From contig NZ_CAMLRU010000130.1 in NCBI RefSeq assembly GCF_946482535.1, forward strand, positions 1 to 7,608: a stretch of DNA of 7,608 bases, in the 5' to 3' direction. Position 1 is the stretch's first letter, and each line of letters begins with the position of its first letter. A model generated the notes under the pieces. The model saw nothing but the letters and a program-made list of their open reading frames with translations. It searched no databases and was not told where the DNA came from. Position numbers and translations under genes: made by a program. The DNA is from an uncultured Flavobacterium sp. Lineage in GTDB: Bacteria > Bacteroidota > Bacteroidia > Flavobacteriales > Flavobacteriaceae. Of this stretch, positions 7,053-7,608 are shown piece by piece.

Positions 7053-7556
7053 ATGAAAAACACCAAATACATTTTACTTATAATCATTGCTTTCAGCCTT
7101 AATAGTTGCAGCGTTTACAACTTTACCGGAACGGGAAAAATTGACGCCAAAACCTTTCAGGTAAATTATTTTCAAAACAATGCCGAATTGGTAGAGCCGG
7201 GAATTGAACGTACTTTTACTTTGCGTTTGCAGGATTTGATTCAGAATCAAACCAATTTGAATTTGACCAATTCTAATGGTGATTTGATGTATGAAGGTGA
7301 AATTACCGATTACCGAATTTCACCGATGACTGCCACGGCAGATCAAAAAGCATCGCAAAACCGATTGACCATAAGAGTCAATGTACGTTTTACCAATAAA
7401 AATAAAGAATCGGATAACTTTGAAAAATCATTCTCTTTTTTCTATGATTACAGCGGTGACGGTCAGTTAGTTGGCGCGCAATTAACTGAAGCTTTGGATG
7501 TTATTTTTGAACGAATTACACAAGATATTTTCAACGAATCATTAGCCAAATGGTAA
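7053..7556 (+). CDS. lptE: LptE-like outer-membrane lipoprotein (LPS assembly)
   Basis: A 167-residue lipoprotein of the Bacteroidota LptE family. LptE plugs the LptD barrel and helps insert lipopolysaccharide into the outer membrane. The signal peptide is clear: Lys2 and Lys5, the hydrophobic run ILLIIIAFSL (7-16), and the lipobox LNSC with lipidated Cys19. The mature start SVYNFTGTGKID has no acidic cluster right after Cys, which in flavobacteria would mark surface export, so an inward-facing, periplasmic position is expected (inference). The mature part suits LptE: a short alpha/beta protein with RTFTLRLQDLI (54-64), beta strands around YEGEITDYRISP (80-91) and RLTIRVNVRFTN (104-115), and a C-terminal helix from about 140. 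Sequence conservation in this family is low, so the call also rests on position after the sigma-54 activator, an order I recall from other flavobacteria. Confidence 0.82.
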   Translation: MKNTKYILLIIIAFSLNSCSVYNFTGTGKIDAKTFQVNYFQNNAELVEPGIERTFTLRLQDLIQNQTNLNLTNSNGDLMYEGEITDYRISPMTATADQKASQNRLTIRVNVRFTNKNKESDNFEKSFSFFYDYSGDGQLVGAQLTEALDVIFERITQDIFNESLAKW

Positions 7557-7560
7557 AAAT

Positions 7561-7588
7561 AGTTGGCAGTTGGCAGTTTGCAATGGAC
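7561..7588. repeat. Degenerate heptamer tandem repeat
   Basis: AGTTGGC is repeated exactly at 7561-7567 and 7568-7574, followed by AGTTTGC (7575-7581) and a weaker AATGGAC (7582-7588). It starts 4 nt after the lptE stop. From memory, CAGTTGG/CAGTTTG heptamer tracts occur between genes in Flavobacterium; they are thought of as simple-sequence repeats. No hairpin or T-run makes it a convincing terminator. Confidence 0.7.
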
Positions 7589-7608
7589 AATTTTGGATCT
7601 TGAATTAT

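Noticed and set aside
7561..7585. Possible sigma-54 promoter (TTGGCAG ... TTTGCA) after lptE, attractive because a sigma-54 activator is adjacent
   Set aside because: No GG and GC pair is spaced by exactly 10 nt; the resemblance arises from the heptamer repeat.

Overview
The window looks like chromosomal core DNA from a member of the Bacteroidota, most likely a Flavobacterium or close relative. The reasons are the AT-rich composition, promoter elements of the Bacteroidota type (TTG / TAnnTTTG) in place of -35/-10 boxes, A-rich rather than Shine-Dalgarno-like start regions, a topoisomerase I ending in glycine-rich repeats and a lysine tail, and the gene order miaB - sigma-54 activator - lptE. 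The species assignment is inference; no rRNA or other marker is present.

Layout. Positions 1-206 are intergenic and AT-rich, with a candidate minus-strand promoter pointing out of the window and two copies of an AAAATGCA motif. From 3878 down to 207 the minus strand carries topA (DNA topoisomerase I), followed after 3 nt by an arginase/formimidoylglutamase-fold gene, almost certainly one operon. From 3879 to 4212 lies a 334-bp divergent intergenic region. It holds a topA promoter -7 element, a strikingly GC-rich island (about 60% over 4051-4120, against about 25% in the preceding 110 bases) that resembles a recurrent flavobacterial structured element, possibly of the Flavo-1 RNA type, and a well-formed miaB promoter. 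From 4213 to 7556 the plus strand carries miaB (tRNA ms2i6A37 methylthiotransferase), a sigma-54-dependent AAA+ activator with no sensor domain, and an LptE-like lipoprotein. The window ends in a degenerate heptamer repeat.

How the genes fit together. The genes are mostly housekeeping: DNA supercoiling (TopA), tRNA modification (MiaB), sigma-54 transcription control, and outer-membrane LPS assembly (LptE). The two transcription units diverge from the intergenic region at 3879-4212. The regulator lies between miaB and lptE and has no obvious promoter of its own, so it is probably read from the miaB promoter; lptE may have an additional promoter in its 44-nt upstream gap.

The points most worth a second look are the GC-rich non-coding island, the arginase-fold protein that has lost three of the six canonical metal ligands, and the sensorless sigma-54 activator. 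I see no mobile element, CRISPR array, tRNA, rRNA or defence system, and nothing that amounts to a wholly new multi-gene system.
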